Below are positions 27,943-37,241 of a DNA stretch of 64,000 nucleotides, in pieces (position 1 is the first letter of the stretch; each line of letters begins with the position of its first letter). Source of the DNA: Oceanibaculum nanhaiense (GTDB lineage Bacteria; Pseudomonadota; Alphaproteobacteria; Oceanibaculales; Oceanibaculaceae); NCBI RefSeq assembly GCF_002148795.1, contig NZ_MPOB01000013.1, positions 1 to 64,000 on the forward strand. Direction: 5' to 3'. Made by a program: the position numbers and the translations under genes. The notes under the pieces are model-generated. The model saw only the letters and a program-made list of their open reading frames with translations. It had not been told where the DNA came from and did no database searches.

Positions 27943-28713
27943 ATGTCGGCAAGCGCATCCTCCCGCCATCTGCGTCTCGGCGTGAACATCGATCATGTGG
28001 CGACCATCCGCAACGCGCGGGGCGGCGGCCATCCCGATCCGGTGCGCGCGGCGAAACAGGCCGCGCAGGCTGGTGCCGACGGCATCACCGCGCATCTGCG
28101 CGAGGACCGGCGCCATATCTCCGACACGGATATCGACCGGCTGGTGGGCGAGATCGACCTGCCGCTGAATCTGGAGATGGCGGCAACCGACGAGATGCTG
28201 GCCATCGCGCTGCGCCACAAGCCGCACGCGGCCTGCATCGTGCCGGAAAAGCGCACCGAGGTGACGACCGAGGGCGGGCTGGATGCGGCCCGCCTGAAGG
28301 ACGAGCTGATGCGCTACACGCAGGAACTGGGGGCGGCCGGTATCCGGGTGTCGCTGTTCATCGAGCCGGAGGCGGCACAGCTGGAGGCCGCAGTGGCGCT
28401 GGGCGCGCCGGTGGTGGAGCTGCACACAGGCGCCTATTGCGAGGCCACAGGTGCGGTGCGCGACCGGCAGCTGGCGCGCATCCTCGCCGCCGCGGCAAAG
28501 GCCGAAGAACTCGGGCTGGAATGCCATGCCGGCCACGGCCTCAGCTTCGACACGGTGGGGCCGGTCGCCGCGATCCCGACCATCCACGAACTGAATATCG
28601 GCCATTTTCTGATCGGCGAGGCGATCTTCAGCGGATTGGACAGCGCGATCAAGCGCATGCGGTCGCTGATGGACAAGGCCCGTGCCGAGGCAATCGGCGA
28701 ACGCTCGGCCTGA
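27943..28713 (+). CDS. pdxJ: Pyridoxine 5'-phosphate synthase
   Basis: Condenses 1-deoxyxylulose 5-phosphate with 3-amino-2-oxopropyl phosphate in vitamin B6 synthesis. The N-terminus LRLGVNIDHVATIRNARGG, the ITAHLREDRRHI block, NLEMAATDEM and VPEKRTEVTTEGGLD are all family hallmarks, and the end has GHGLSFDTVGPVAAIP and ELNIGHFLIGEAI. The ATG chosen has CGGAGAA upstream and gives 256 residues; a longer in-frame extension lacks family similarity. In most relatives acpS follows directly; here lepB comes next. Confidence 0.97.
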   Translation: MSASASSRHLRLGVNIDHVATIRNARGGGHPDPVRAAKQAAQAGADGITAHLREDRRHISDTDIDRLVGEIDLPLNLEMAATDEMLAIALRHKPHAACIVPEKRTEVTTEGGLDAARLKDELMRYTQELGAAGIRVSLFIEPEAAQLEAAVALGAPVVELHTGAYCEATGAVRDRQLARILAAAAKAEELGLECHAGHGLSFDTVGPVAAIPTIHELNIGHFLIGEAIFSGLDSAIKRMRSLMDKARAEAIGERSA

Positions 28714-28811
28714 TCGCAGGGAAACCGTCTTGCAAACCTTGTGATGGGGACGCTTTTCGGGCATATGCTTTGAAAGCTCGTCCTTCGCCTTCCGGCGGAG
28801 GCCATCCCCAT

Positions 28812-28843
28812 CAGCATGGTTCTGGCCCAACAGCATGGTTCTG
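28812..28843 (+). repeat. 13-bp direct repeat over the lepB start
   Basis: CAGCATGGTTCTG occurs at 28812-28824 and 28831-28843 with a 6-bp spacer. The first copy holds the lepB ATG; the second holds an out-of-frame ATG whose five-codon frame ends in a TGA that overlaps the alternative GTG start at 28849. Confidence 0.85.
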
Positions 28844-29577
28844 TCACAGTGAGTAAATCTGGAGGGATCGGCGAAACGATCCGCACGGTCGTTTATGCGA
28901 TACTCATCGCGCTTGGCATCCGCACTTTCGCCTACGAACCGTTCAATATTCCCTCGGGATCGATGATCCCGACCCTGCTGGTCGGCGATTATCTGTTCGT
29001 CAGCAAATTCTCCTACGGCTACAGCCGCTATTCGCTGCCCTTCGGCCTGCCGCTGATTCCGGGACGCATCCTGTTCACCGAGCCGGAACGCGGCGATGTC
29101 GTTGTGTTCAAGCTGCCGCGCGACAACGAGACCGACTACATCAAGCGCATCATCGGCCTGCCGGGCGACCGCATCCGCATGGTGGATGGCCGGCTCTACA
29201 TCAATAACGAGCTGGTGAAGCGGGAGCGCGTCGAGGATTTCGTGCCGGAGGAGGCGCCTTCGATGCGCGTTACCCAGTACATGGAGACGCTGCCCAATGG
29301 CCGCCGTCACCTTATTCTGGAACGCAGCGACAACGGCATGCTGGACAATACGCCGGAATATATCGTGCCGGCCGGGCACTATTTCGGCATGGGCGACAAT
29401 CGCGACGATTCGGTGGACAGCCGCGTGCTGGCCGGCGTCGGCTATATCCCGCGCGAGAATCTGGTGGGGCGGGCGGATGTGCTGTTCTTCTCCACCAATG
29501 GCACGGCCTCGCTGTGGGAAGTCTGGAAATGGCCCTTCTCGATCCGGTACGATCGGCTGTTCGATGGAATCCGCTGA
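28816..29577 (+). CDS. lepB: Signal peptidase I
   Basis: Inner-membrane serine protease that removes Sec signal peptides. One membrane helix (TVVYAILIALGIRTFAYEPFNI) precedes the catalytic serine in PSGSMIPTLLVGD (Ser49) and the general-base lysine in DYIKRIIGLPGDRI (Lys110); GMGDNRDDSVDSR is the last conserved box. It has 253 residues. A GGAGG lies 14 bp upstream of ATG 28816; a GTG at 28849 (VSKSGG) is an alternative start near where many homologues begin. The 102-bp gap after pdxJ contains no acpS. Confidence 0.96.
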   Translation: MVLAQQHGSVTVSKSGGIGETIRTVVYAILIALGIRTFAYEPFNIPSGSMIPTLLVGDYLFVSKFSYGYSRYSLPFGLPLIPGRILFTEPERGDVVVFKLPRDNETDYIKRIIGLPGDRIRMVDGRLYINNELVKRERVEDFVPEEAPSMRVTQYMETLPNGRRHLILERSDNGMLDNTPEYIVPAGHYFGMGDNRDDSVDSRVLAGVGYIPRENLVGRADVLFFSTNGTASLWEVWKWPFSIRYDRLFDGIR

Positions 29578-29592
29578 CCGGATGGCTTGACC

Positions 29593-30294
29593 ATGGCGCA
29601 GGGCGCCACCGATACCAAGATTGAGGCGCTGACAGCGCGGCTGGGGCATGTGTTCGCCCGGCCTGCGCTGCTGACCGAGGCGCTGACCCATCTGAGCGCT
29701 ACAGAACGGCGCTCGGCCGCCTATGAGCGGCTGGAGTTCCTGGGCGACCGGGTGCTCGGGCTGATTGTCGCCGAGACGCTGCTGGAGCGGTTCCCGCAGG
29801 AGCGCGAGGGCGATATCGCCAAGCGTCATGTCGGGCTGGTGCGCCGCGAGGCGCTGGCCCAGGTGGCCAGGACGATCCGGCTGGGCGATTATCTGATGCT
29901 GTCGCGCAGCGAGGCGGATGCCGGCGGGCGCGACAATGACGCGCTGCTGGCCGACGCGATGGAAGCGGTGATCGCCGCGCTCTATCTCGATGGCGGGCTG
30001 GAGGCGGCACGCCGCTTCGTACTGCGCGAGTGGGAGGCCCAGATGGCGGCGTCCGACCGGCCGCCGCAGGACGCCAAGACCGGTCTGCAGGAATGGGCGC
30101 AGGGGCGGGGGCTACCGCTGCCCTCCTATCGCGAGGTGGGCCGGGAAGGGCCGGCACATCAGCCGGTCTTCACCGTCGAGGTTACGGTAACCGGCCACAA
30201 GCCGGCCGAAGGGGCCGGCACCTCGAAGCGGATGGCGGAACAAGAAGCGGCGCAGGCGCTGCTCGACAGGCTGACAAAGGGAAAACGCACATGA
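29593..30294 (+). CDS. rnc: Ribonuclease III
   Basis: Double-strand-specific endoribonuclease for rRNA and mRNA processing. The nuclease signature ERLEFLGDRVLGL and the second catalytic segment ADAMEAVIAALYLD lie in the first half; the C-terminal double-stranded-RNA-binding domain ends with GAGTSKRMAEQEAAQALLDRL. ATG 29593 gives 233 residues; a TTG two codons earlier is also open. The stop overlaps the era start by 4 bp. Confidence 0.96.
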   Translation: MAQGATDTKIEALTARLGHVFARPALLTEALTHLSATERRSAAYERLEFLGDRVLGLIVAETLLERFPQEREGDIAKRHVGLVRREALAQVARTIRLGDYLMLSRSEADAGGRDNDALLADAMEAVIAALYLDGGLEAARRFVLREWEAQMAASDRPPQDAKTGLQEWAQGRGLPLPSYREVGREGPAHQPVFTVEVTVTGHKPAEGAGTSKRMAEQEAAQALLDRLTKGKRT

Positions 30295-31211
30295 CCGACA
30301 CTGCAGGTTCGACCGGCACGCGCTGCGGCTTCGTCGCGCTGGTCGGCGCACCCAATGCCGGCAAATCGACGCTGATGAACGCGCTGATCGGCGGCAAGGT
30401 ATCGATTGTCAGCCCGAAGGTGCAGACCACGCGTACGCGGGTCACCGGCATCATCGCCGAGGGCGCCAGCCAGATCATCTTTGTCGATACGCCCGGCATC
30501 TTCGTGCCGAAACGGCGGCTGGACCGCGCCATGGTGCGCGCCGCCTGGGACGGGGCGAAGGATGCCGACGAGGTCGTGCTGCTGATCGATGCCTCTCAGG
30601 GGCGCCTCGATGAGGATAGCGAGCGGATCATCGCCGGTCTGGAACAGGCCGGCCGCAAGGCCGTGCTGGTGCTGAACAAGATCGATCTGGTGAAGCAGCG
30701 CGACAAGCTGCTGGCCAGGGTCCAGGCGTTGAACGAGCGTTTTCCGTTCACCCGTACCTTCATGATCTCGGCAACCAGCGGCGACGGCATCGCCGATCTG
30801 CGCAGCTATCTGGCCGGGGAAATGTCGGAAGGGCCGTGGCTCTACCCCGAGGACGAGATGACCGATATGCCGCTGCGCCTGCTGGCGGCGGAGGTCACCC
30901 GCGAGAAGCTGTTCCTCAACTACCATCAGGAAGTCCCCTACGGCCTCACCGTCGAGACCGAGAAGTGGGAGGATTTCAAGGATGGCTCGGTGAAGATCGA
31001 CCAGACCGTCTATGTCCAGCGCGACAATCACAAGGCCATCGTGCTGGGCAAGGGCGGGCAGGCGATCCGCCGGGTGCGCGAGCAGTCGCAGAGCGAGCTG
31101 GAGGCGATGATGGAACGCAAGGTCCATCTCTTCCTGTTCGTGAAGGTCCGCGAATCCTGGGACGAGGATCCGGAGCGTTTCAAGCCCTGGGGGCTGGAAT
31201 GGAATGCGTGA
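30291..31211 (+). CDS. era: GTPase Era
   Basis: GTP-binding protein that helps mature 16S rRNA and assemble the small ribosomal subunit. G1 is GAPNAGKST, G2 lies in TTRTRVTG, G3 is DTPGIF, G4 is NKIDLV and G5 is ISATSGDG. The C-terminal KH domain contains the variant IVLGKGGQAIRRVREQS. The 306-residue chain has normal length. The start is fixed by the ATGA overlap with rnc; the longer frame upstream is a shadow of rnc. Confidence 0.97.
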   Translation: MTDTAGSTGTRCGFVALVGAPNAGKSTLMNALIGGKVSIVSPKVQTTRTRVTGIIAEGASQIIFVDTPGIFVPKRRLDRAMVRAAWDGAKDADEVVLLIDASQGRLDEDSERIIAGLEQAGRKAVLVLNKIDLVKQRDKLLARVQALNERFPFTRTFMISATSGDGIADLRSYLAGEMSEGPWLYPEDEMTDMPLRLLAAEVTREKLFLNYHQEVPYGLTVETEKWEDFKDGSVKIDQTVYVQRDNHKAIVLGKGGQAIRRVREQSQSELEAMMERKVHLFLFVKVRESWDEDPERFKPWGLEWNA

Positions 31212-31236
31212 CCGGCCTGTCCTTCCTGGCTGACTG

Positions 31237-31983
31237 ATGGACTGGACCGACGACGGCATCGTGCTGAGTGCGCGGCCGCACGGCGAAGGCTCGCTGGTCG
31301 TCTCGCTGCTGACAATCGATCACGGGCGGCATGCCGGGCTGGTGCGCGGCGGCGGGTCGGGCCGCCAGCGCGGGATGTTCCAGCCGGGCAATCTGGTCCG
31401 GGCAGGCTGGCGGGCACGGCTGTCCGAACATCTGGGCAATTACAGCTGCGAGCTGATGCAGGCCCATGCCGCCGCCTATCTGGAAGACCCGCTGAAGCTG
31501 TCGGCGCTTTCCTCGGCCTGCGCCGTCGCCGATGGCGCGCTGGCGGAGCGCGAGCCGCATCCGGCGGTCTATGAAGGTCTGCTGGCGCTGATCGGACTGC
31601 TGGACAGCGCGGTCTGGGCCGCCGCCTATGTGAAATGGGAAACCGGCTTGCTCACCGATCTGGGCTTCGGCCTTGACCTCACGCGCTGCGCCGCCACCGG
31701 CCTGAATGACGATCTTGCCTATGTCAGCCCGCGCACCGGCCGCGCGGTGTCGCTGTCGGCGGGCGAACCCTATCGCGACCGGCTGTTGCGCCTGCCGGGG
31801 TTCCTGATCGGCCGCGGCGCCGACACGCCGGAGGAAGTAATGCACGGGCTGGACCTGACCGGCTTCTTCCTGGATCGGAATGTGTTCGGCCTGAATAACA
31901 AGCCGCTACCGGCAGCGCGCATACGATTCATTGACCGGCTGCGGCAGTCGGCTACTATATCTGGTGGAGGTGTGACCGAATGA
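31237..31983 (+). CDS. recO: DNA repair protein RecO
   Basis: Recombination mediator that loads RecA with RecR. The N-terminal OB-fold part starts [24 protein letters not shown] and continues with [23 protein letters not shown]; the helical C-terminal part contains [23 protein letters not shown], common in alphaproteobacterial RecO. Only one of the usual four zinc-type cysteines is kept there. It has 248 residues. The stop overlaps the start of parC (ATGA). Confidence 0.95.
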   Translation: MDWTDDGIVLSARPHGEGSLVVSLLTIDHGRHAGLVRGGGSGRQRGMFQPGNLVRAGWRARLSEHLGNYSCELMQAHAAAYLEDPLKLSALSSACAVADGALAEREPHPAVYEGLLALIGLLDSAVWAAAYVKWETGLLTDLGFGLDLTRCAATGLNDDLAYVSPRTGRAVSLSAGEPYRDRLLRLPGFLIGRGADTPEEVMHGLDLTGFFLDRNVFGLNNKPLPAARIRFIDRLRQSATISGGGVTE

Positions 31984-34223
31984 CCAAAAGCCAGACGACC
32001 GGCGAAATCCGCGATACAGGCCTCGCGGAAGCGCTGAGCGAGCGGTATCTGTCCTATGCGCTCTCGACCATCATGTCGCGTTCGCTGCCCGATGTGCGCG
32101 ATGGGCTGAAGCCGGTGCACCGCCGGCTGCTGTTCGCCATGCGGCAGCTTGGGCTGGTCTCCAGCCAGGGCCACAAGAAATCGGCCCGCGTGGTCGGCGA
32201 TGTCATCGGTAAATATCACCCGCATGGCGATTCGGCGATCTATGACGCGCTGGTGCGGCTGGCGCAGGATTTCGCGCAACGCTATCCGCTGATCGACGGG
32301 CAGGGCAATTTCGGCAATATCGACGGCGATAATGCGGCTGCCATGCGGTACACCGAGGCGCGGCTGACGCCGGTGGCCGAGCTGCTGCTGGAGGGCATCG
32401 ACGAGGATGCTGTCAATTTCCGCCAGACTTACGACGGCGAGTCGGAAGAGCCGGTGGTGCTGCCGGCGGCCTTCCCGAACCTGCTGGCCAATGGCAGCCA
32501 GGGCATCGCCGTCGGCATGGCGACCAGCATTCCGCCGCACAATGTGGCGGAGCTGTGCGGCGCGCTTGGCCATATCGTGAAGGAAGAGATGCTGGGCGGG
32601 GCTGGCCCGGTGTCCACGGCGGCGCTGCTGGCCCATGTGAAGGGGCCGGACCTGCCGACCGGCGGCACGATTGCCGAGGCGCAGGAGGCCATCCTGCAGG
32701 CTTACGAGACCGGGCGTGGCAGCTTCCGGGTGCGGGCGCGCTGGCAGGTGGAAAAGCTGAATCACGGGCTGTTCCAGATCGTCGTCACGGAAATTCCCTA
32801 TCAGGTGCAGAAATCCCGCCTGGTCGAGAAGATCGCCGAGCTGATGCAGGCCAAGAAGCTGGCCATGCTGGGCGATGTGCGCGACGAATCGACCGAGGAT
32901 GTGCGCCTGGTGCTGGAGCCGAAGTCGCGCAATGTCGATCCCGCGGTTCTGATGGAAAGCCTGTTCCGGCAGACCGAGCTGGAGAACCGCATCTCGCTGA
33001 ACATGAACCTGCTGGACCGCGAGGGCGTGCCGCGCGTGATGACGCTGCGCGAGGTTCTGATCGACTATCTGCTGCATCGCGAGGAGGTGCTGCGCCGGCG
33101 TACCACGCACCGGCTCGACCATATCGCCCGGCGGCTGGAGATTCTCGGCGGCTACCTGATCGCCTATCTGAACCTGGACGAGGTGATCCGCATCATCCGC
33201 GAGGAGGATGAGCCGAAGCAGGAGCTGATGACCCGCTTCGAACTGTCCGATTTGCAGGCCGAATCGATCCTCAACATGCGGCTGCGCTCCCTGCGCAAGC
33301 TGGAGGAGATCGAAATCCGCAAGGAATTCGATGCGCTGACGGAAGAGCAGACAGACCTCACCGACCTGATGGCGAAGGAACATCGGCGCTGGAAAATCGT
33401 CGGCCATCAGGTCGCGGATCTGCAAAAGCGCTTCGGCCAGGACACGGTGCTGGGCAAGCGCCGCACCGATATCGAGGGGCCGCCCTCGGAGACGGTGGTG
33501 CCGCTGGAAGCCATGGTCGAGCGCGAGCCGGTGACCGTGCTGTGTTCCGCCAAGGGCTGGGTGCGTGCGCTGCGCGGCCACAATGTCGATGTGGCGGAAA
33601 CCAAGTACAAGGAAGGCGACGAGGCGCGGTTCGTCATCCCCTGCGAGACGACGGACAAGCTGCTGATGTTCACCGCCGACGGCAAGTTCTTCACCATCGG
33701 CGTGGACAAGCTGCCGCGCGGCCGCGGCTTCGGCGAGCCGATCCGGCTGATGATCGATCTGGCGCAGGACAAGGACATCGTCGCCCTGATGGTGCACAAG
33801 CCCGGTCGGCGGCTGCTGGTTGCCTCCGATGACGGGCGCGGTTTCCTGGTGAAGGAGGAGGATGTGCTGGCGCACACCCGCGGCGGCCGGCAGGTTGTCA
33901 ATCCGGGCGAGGGGGCGTCGGCCACCATCTGCATCCCGGCCGAGGGTGACAGTGTCGCCGTGGTCGGCAGCAACCGCAAGCTGCTGGTCTTCGCGCTGGA
34001 CGAAATCCCGGAGATGCAGCGCGGCCGCGGCGTGATCCTGCAGAAATATGCCGGCGGCAAGATGACCGACGTAAAGGTGTTCAACCTGGCGGATGGCATC
34101 AGCTGGACACTGAATGGCGGGCGGGTACGCACCGAACCGGATTTGCTGACCTGGCGCATGAAGCGCGCCGGGGCCGGCCGTCTGGTGCCGCGCGGCTTCC
34201 CGCTGAACAACCGCTTCACCTGA
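31980..34223 (+). CDS. parC: DNA topoisomerase IV subunit A
   Basis: Catalytic subunit of the type IIA enzyme that unlinks daughter chromosomes. It opens with [31 protein letters not shown]; the active-site tyrosine is in [13 protein letters not shown] near residue 125. The quinolone-determining region [17 protein letters not shown] is intact. The C-terminal beta-pinwheel ([28 protein letters not shown]) is shorter than that of GyrA and lacks a GyrA box, hence ParC. It has 747 residues, as in other alphaproteobacteria. Overlap with recO shows cotranscription. Confidence 0.95.
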   Translation: MTKSQTTGEIRDTGLAEALSERYLSYALSTIMSRSLPDVRDGLKPVHRRLLFAMRQLGLVSSQGHKKSARVVGDVIGKYHPHGDSAIYDALVRLAQDFAQRYPLIDGQGNFGNIDGDNAAAMRYTEARLTPVAELLLEGIDEDAVNFRQTYDGESEEPVVLPAAFPNLLANGSQGIAVGMATSIPPHNVAELCGALGHIVKEEMLGGAGPVSTAALLAHVKGPDLPTGGTIAEAQEAILQAYETGRGSFRVRARWQVEKLNHGLFQIVVTEIPYQVQKSRLVEKIAELMQAKKLAMLGDVRDESTEDVRLVLEPKSRNVDPAVLMESLFRQTELENRISLNMNLLDREGVPRVMTLREVLIDYLLHREEVLRRRTTHRLDHIARRLEILGGYLIAYLNLDEVIRIIREEDEPKQELMTRFELSDLQAESILNMRLRSLRKLEEIEIRKEFDALTEEQTDLTDLMAKEHRRWKIVGHQVADLQKRFGQDTVLGKRRTDIEGPPSETVVPLEAMVEREPVTVLCSAKGWVRALRGHNVDVAETKYKEGDEARFVIPCETTDKLLMFTADGKFFTIGVDKLPRGRGFGEPIRLMIDLAQDKDIVALMVHKPGRRLLVASDDGRGFLVKEEDVLAHTRGGRQVVNPGEGASATICIPAEGDSVAVVGSNRKLLVFALDEIPEMQRGRGVILQKYAGGKMTDVKVFNLADGISWTLNGGRVRTEPDLLTWRMKRAGAGRLVPRGFPLNNRFT

Positions 34224-34294
34224 GGCTGATCGAAGGCTATAAGCCGGCCTTTCCCCGGCGGGTTTGCCGGGCGTACCATGGGAGACACTGAAAC

Positions 34295-34888
34295 ATGACG
34301 AGCATCAACGGATCGCAGGCGCTGGTGCAGCGCTATTGGCCCTCGCGCGAACAGGCCGGGCTGGGCCAGGGTGCCGTTCGTGCCCTGGCGCTGATCGCCT
34401 TCGGCAGCCTGTTCCTGGCCGTCATGGCGCAGATCAAGGTGCCGATGTGGCCGGTGCCGATCACGCTGCAGACCTTCGCCATTCTGTTGCTGGGTCTGAC
34501 GTACGGCTTCCGCCTCGGCACGGCGACGATCCTGGCGCATGTCGCGCAAGGCGCCCTGGGGCTGCCGGTGTTCGCCGGCGGTGCTGGCGGGGTTGCCGTG
34601 CTGATGGGCCCGACCGGCGGCTATATTGCCGGCTTCGTGCTGGCGGTCATGCTGACCGGCTGGCTTGCTGACCGCGGCTGGTCGCGGCGGATCCTGCCGG
34701 CGATTGCGGCACTGGTGATCGGCAATCTGGCGATCTATGCCCTGGGTGCCGGCTATCTGAACACGGTTTTCCTCGGCGACTGGCAGAAGACGCTCGCGGT
34801 TGGCGTGCTGCCCTTTCTGCTGGGCGATGCGCTGAAGATCGGTCTCGCGGTTTCCGTCTTGCAGCTGGGATGGCGCCGTCGGAACTGA
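34295..34888 (+). CDS. bioY: Biotin transporter BioY
   Basis: Membrane S-component for biotin uptake, 197 residues with six helices. Family signatures are AQIKVPMWPVPITLQTFAILL, the GLPVFAGGAGG segment and MGPTGGYIAGFV. No bioM/bioN energising genes are adjacent, so it would act alone or with an ECF module elsewhere. A strong terminator directly follows. It begins 71 bp after parC. Confidence 0.95.
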   Translation: MTSINGSQALVQRYWPSREQAGLGQGAVRALALIAFGSLFLAVMAQIKVPMWPVPITLQTFAILLLGLTYGFRLGTATILAHVAQGALGLPVFAGGAGGVAVLMGPTGGYIAGFVLAVMLTGWLADRGWSRRILPAIAALVIGNLAIYALGAGYLNTVFLGDWQKTLAVGVLPFLLGDALKIGLAVSVLQLGWRRRN

Positions 34889-34893
34889 GGCGA

Positions 34894-34927
34894 AAGAAGG
34901 GCCCCTGCATAAGCCGGGGCCTTTCTT
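34894..34927 (+). terminator. Rho-independent terminator after bioY
   Basis: A 12-bp stem (34894-34905 with 34916-34927, one G-U pair) around a 10-base loop. The right arm ends in GGGGCCTTTCTT, so the U-rich tail is part of the stem base. It ends 39 bp after the bioY stop and insulates the TRAP genes downstream. Confidence 0.8.
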
Positions 34928-35042
34928 ATATGGCTTTTTTGGCGGCACTTCGCTAAATAGCTGCGCATTGTAGGTCGCTGTATCCGCCGGCAAGAGTGGA
35001 CATGCGAGACATAGGGTTGGTGAGTAGCGAGCGGGAGGCTTT

Positions 35043-35588
35043 GTGAGCGCCCTTGAGTTTTTTGTCCGTCTGGTTGACTCGTTGAACGAGTATATCGGGC
35101 GTTTCGTGTCCTGGTTCACCCTGGCCACGGTCATCATCTGTTTCGTCGTCGTGGTCCTGCGCTATGCCCTCGGCATCGGCATACTGTGGCTGCAGGAACT
35201 CTATGTCTGGTCGCACGCCATCGTGTTCATGGTCGGTGCCGGGTACACCATGCTCCATGGCGGGCATGTCCGGGTCGATATCTTCTACGACCGGCAGAGC
35301 GTGCGGAAGAAGGCCTGGACCGACATCTTCGGCACAATCGTGTTTCTGCTGCCCTGGCTGGCGGTGGTCGCCTATTTCGCCCTGGCCTTCTTCCAGGCGT
35401 CCTACAGGGTCGGCGAATCCTCCCCGCAAGGCGGCGGCATGCCAGCGCTTTACGTGCTGAAGGGCCTGATCCTGGTGTTCTGCTTCCTGGTCGGCTTGCA
35501 GGGCCTGGCGATGATCGGCCGCTCTATCCTTATCCTCAAGGGTCATACCGGCTTCCTGCCGGCGCCCGAAGAATTCACCAAGCGCTAG
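35043..35588 (+). CDS. TRAP transporter small permease (DctQ/TakQ type)
   Basis: Four-helix membrane subunit of a tripartite ATP-independent periplasmic transporter, 181 residues from a GTG start. Conserved parts are the tryptophan-rich WLQELYVWSHAIVFMVGAGYTMLHGGHVRVDIFYD block and the final helix KGLILVFCFLVGLQGLAMIGRS. It is 9 bp upstream of the large permease. The matching binding protein is convergent at 37242-38348. Confidence 0.93.
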   Translation: MSALEFFVRLVDSLNEYIGRFVSWFTLATVIICFVVVVLRYALGIGILWLQELYVWSHAIVFMVGAGYTMLHGGHVRVDIFYDRQSVRKKAWTDIFGTIVFLLPWLAVVAYFALAFFQASYRVGESSPQGGGMPALYVLKGLILVFCFLVGLQGLAMIGRSILILKGHTGFLPAPEEFTKR

Positions 35589-35597
35589 GACAGCCCG

Positions 35598-37160
35598 ATG
35601 GATAAGGCGCTTCTCGGCGAACTGGTCGCCATGCTGATGTTCGTCGTCACGATCTTCATCGTGCTGGTGGGCTATCCGGTTGCTTTCACCCTGGCCGGAA
35701 CGGCACTGCTCTTCAGCGTTCTGGGCCATCTTCTCGGCGTTTTCGACTATGCCTTCCTGACCAGCCTGCCGGCCCGCTATTTCGGCACCATGGTCAATGA
35801 AGTGCTGGTGGCGGTGCCACTGTTCGTCTTCATGGGCGTGATGCTGGAACGGTCCCGCATCGCCGAGGCGCTGCTGGAGACGATGGGCCAGCTGTTCGGC
35901 ACGATGCGCGGCGGCCTTGGCATTTCCGTGATCCTGGTCGGTACGCTGCTGGCGGCCTCGACCGGCATCGTCGGCGCCACCGTCGTGACGATGGGCCTGC
36001 TCAGCCTGCCAGCGATGATGCGCGCCGGCTACGATCCGAAGCTGGCCAGTGGCATCATCTGCGCGTCCGGCACGTTGGGGCAGATCATCCCGCCCTCGAC
36101 GGTGCTGATCTTCATCGGTGACATGCTGCAGGGCGCCAATCAGGCCGCCCAGCTCGCCAAGGGCAATCTGGCGCCCGATCCGGTATCGGTCGGCGATCTG
36201 TTCGTCGGCGCGCTACTGCCCGGTCTCCTGCTTGTCGGGCTCTATATTACCTGGATCCTGATCCGCTCCGTCGTCAGCCCGCAAAGCTGTCCGGCGATCG
36301 AGATGACGTCGGCGCAGCGCCGCGGCCTGCCGCTGCGCGTGGTGAAGGTGATGATACCGCCGCTGCTGCTTATCATCGCCGTGCTGGGATCGATCCTGGG
36401 CGGGTTTGCCACGCCGACCGAGTCGGCGTCGGTCGGCGCCGTCGGCGCGACCCTGCTGGCGGCGATGAACCGTCAGTTCAATCTGGTCATATTGAAGCAG
36501 GTGATGCGCTCCACCATGACCATCACCTCGATGGTCTTCATCCTGCTGCTGGGCGCGTCCGTCTTCTCCGTCGTGTTCCGTGGCCTGGGTGGCGAGAAGG
36601 TGGTGGAGGACGTGCTGTCCAGCCTGCCGGGCGGGCAGTTCACCGCGGTTCTGGCGGTCATGGCCCTGATGTTCCTGCTGGGCTTCTTCCTCGATACCTT
36701 CGAGATCATCTTCATCGTGGTGCCGATTACCGCCCCGGTGCTGCTGATGATGGGGGTCGATCCGGTCTGGCTGGGCGTCATGATCGGCGTGAATCTGCAG
36801 ACCAGCTTCCTGACGCCACCCTTCGGCTTCGCGCTGTTCTATCTGCGTGGCGTGGCGGCGCGGCTGGTGTCGACCGGGGCGATCTATCGCGGTGCGGTGC
36901 CGTTCGTGGCTATCCAGGTCATCGCCATCGGCCTGCTTTGGTCCTTCCCCGACCTGGCGACCTGGCTGCCGAAGATGGTGTTCGGCAGTGACATGCCGGC
37001 GGCGGCCTCCACGCCGGGCGCGCCGGTCCAGTCGCTGGACGATCTGATTCGCGGCAGCACCGGCGGCAAGGACGATCTGATCCCGATGGACGACAGCACC
37101 CGCCAGGGCGGCTCCCAGGGTGGCCCGGACCCGATGGACCCGACGCAGCAATTCAAGTAA
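35598..37160 (+). CDS. TRAP transporter large permease (DctM/TakM type)
   Basis: Twelve-helix sodium-coupled permease of 520 residues. The N-terminus (MLMFVVTIFIVLVGYPVAFTLAG) and the conserved ASTGIVGATVVTMGLLSLPAMMRAGYDPKLASG and CASGTLGQIIPPSTVLIF blocks define the family. It is longer than the usual 430 or so residues because of a hydrophilic insert near 150-230 (AKGNLAPDPVSVGDL) and a tail of about 45 residues (RGSTGGKDDLIPMDDS), as in the TakM-like subgroup. A bidirectional terminator follows. Confidence 0.94.
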   Translation: MDKALLGELVAMLMFVVTIFIVLVGYPVAFTLAGTALLFSVLGHLLGVFDYAFLTSLPARYFGTMVNEVLVAVPLFVFMGVMLERSRIAEALLETMGQLFGTMRGGLGISVILVGTLLAASTGIVGATVVTMGLLSLPAMMRAGYDPKLASGIICASGTLGQIIPPSTVLIFIGDMLQGANQAAQLAKGNLAPDPVSVGDLFVGALLPGLLLVGLYITWILIRSVVSPQSCPAIEMTSAQRRGLPLRVVKVMIPPLLLIIAVLGSILGGFATPTESASVGAVGATLLAAMNRQFNLVILKQVMRSTMTITSMVFILLLGASVFSVVFRGLGGEKVVEDVLSSLPGGQFTAVLAVMALMFLLGFFLDTFEIIFIVVPITAPVLLMMGVDPVWLGVMIGVNLQTSFLTPPFGFALFYLRGVAARLVSTGAIYRGAVPFVAIQVIAIGLLWSFPDLATWLPKMVFGSDMPAAASTPGAPVQSLDDLIRGSTGGKDDLIPMDDSTRQGGSQGGPDPMDPTQQFK

Positions 37161-37189
37161 GCGGCGGCGGCTTCGCGACCGGCATGAAA

Positions 37190-37219
37190 AAACCCGCCCC
37201 GGTCATCCGGGGCGGGTTT
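37190..37219. terminator. Bidirectional terminator between the TRAP permease and binding-protein genes
   Basis: AAACCCGCCCC (37190-37200) and GGGGCGGGTTT (37209-37219) form a perfect 11-bp stem with an 8-base loop, and T-rich or A-rich flanks on each side. It lies between two convergent genes and can stop both transcripts. Confidence 0.9.
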
Positions 37220-37241
37220 GTCGTTTTCAGCCTTACGCCGG

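Noticed and set aside
34250-34275. Terminator after parC
   Set aside because: CCCGGC and GCCGGG can pair, but no U-tract follows and bioY starts soon after, so termination is not supported.
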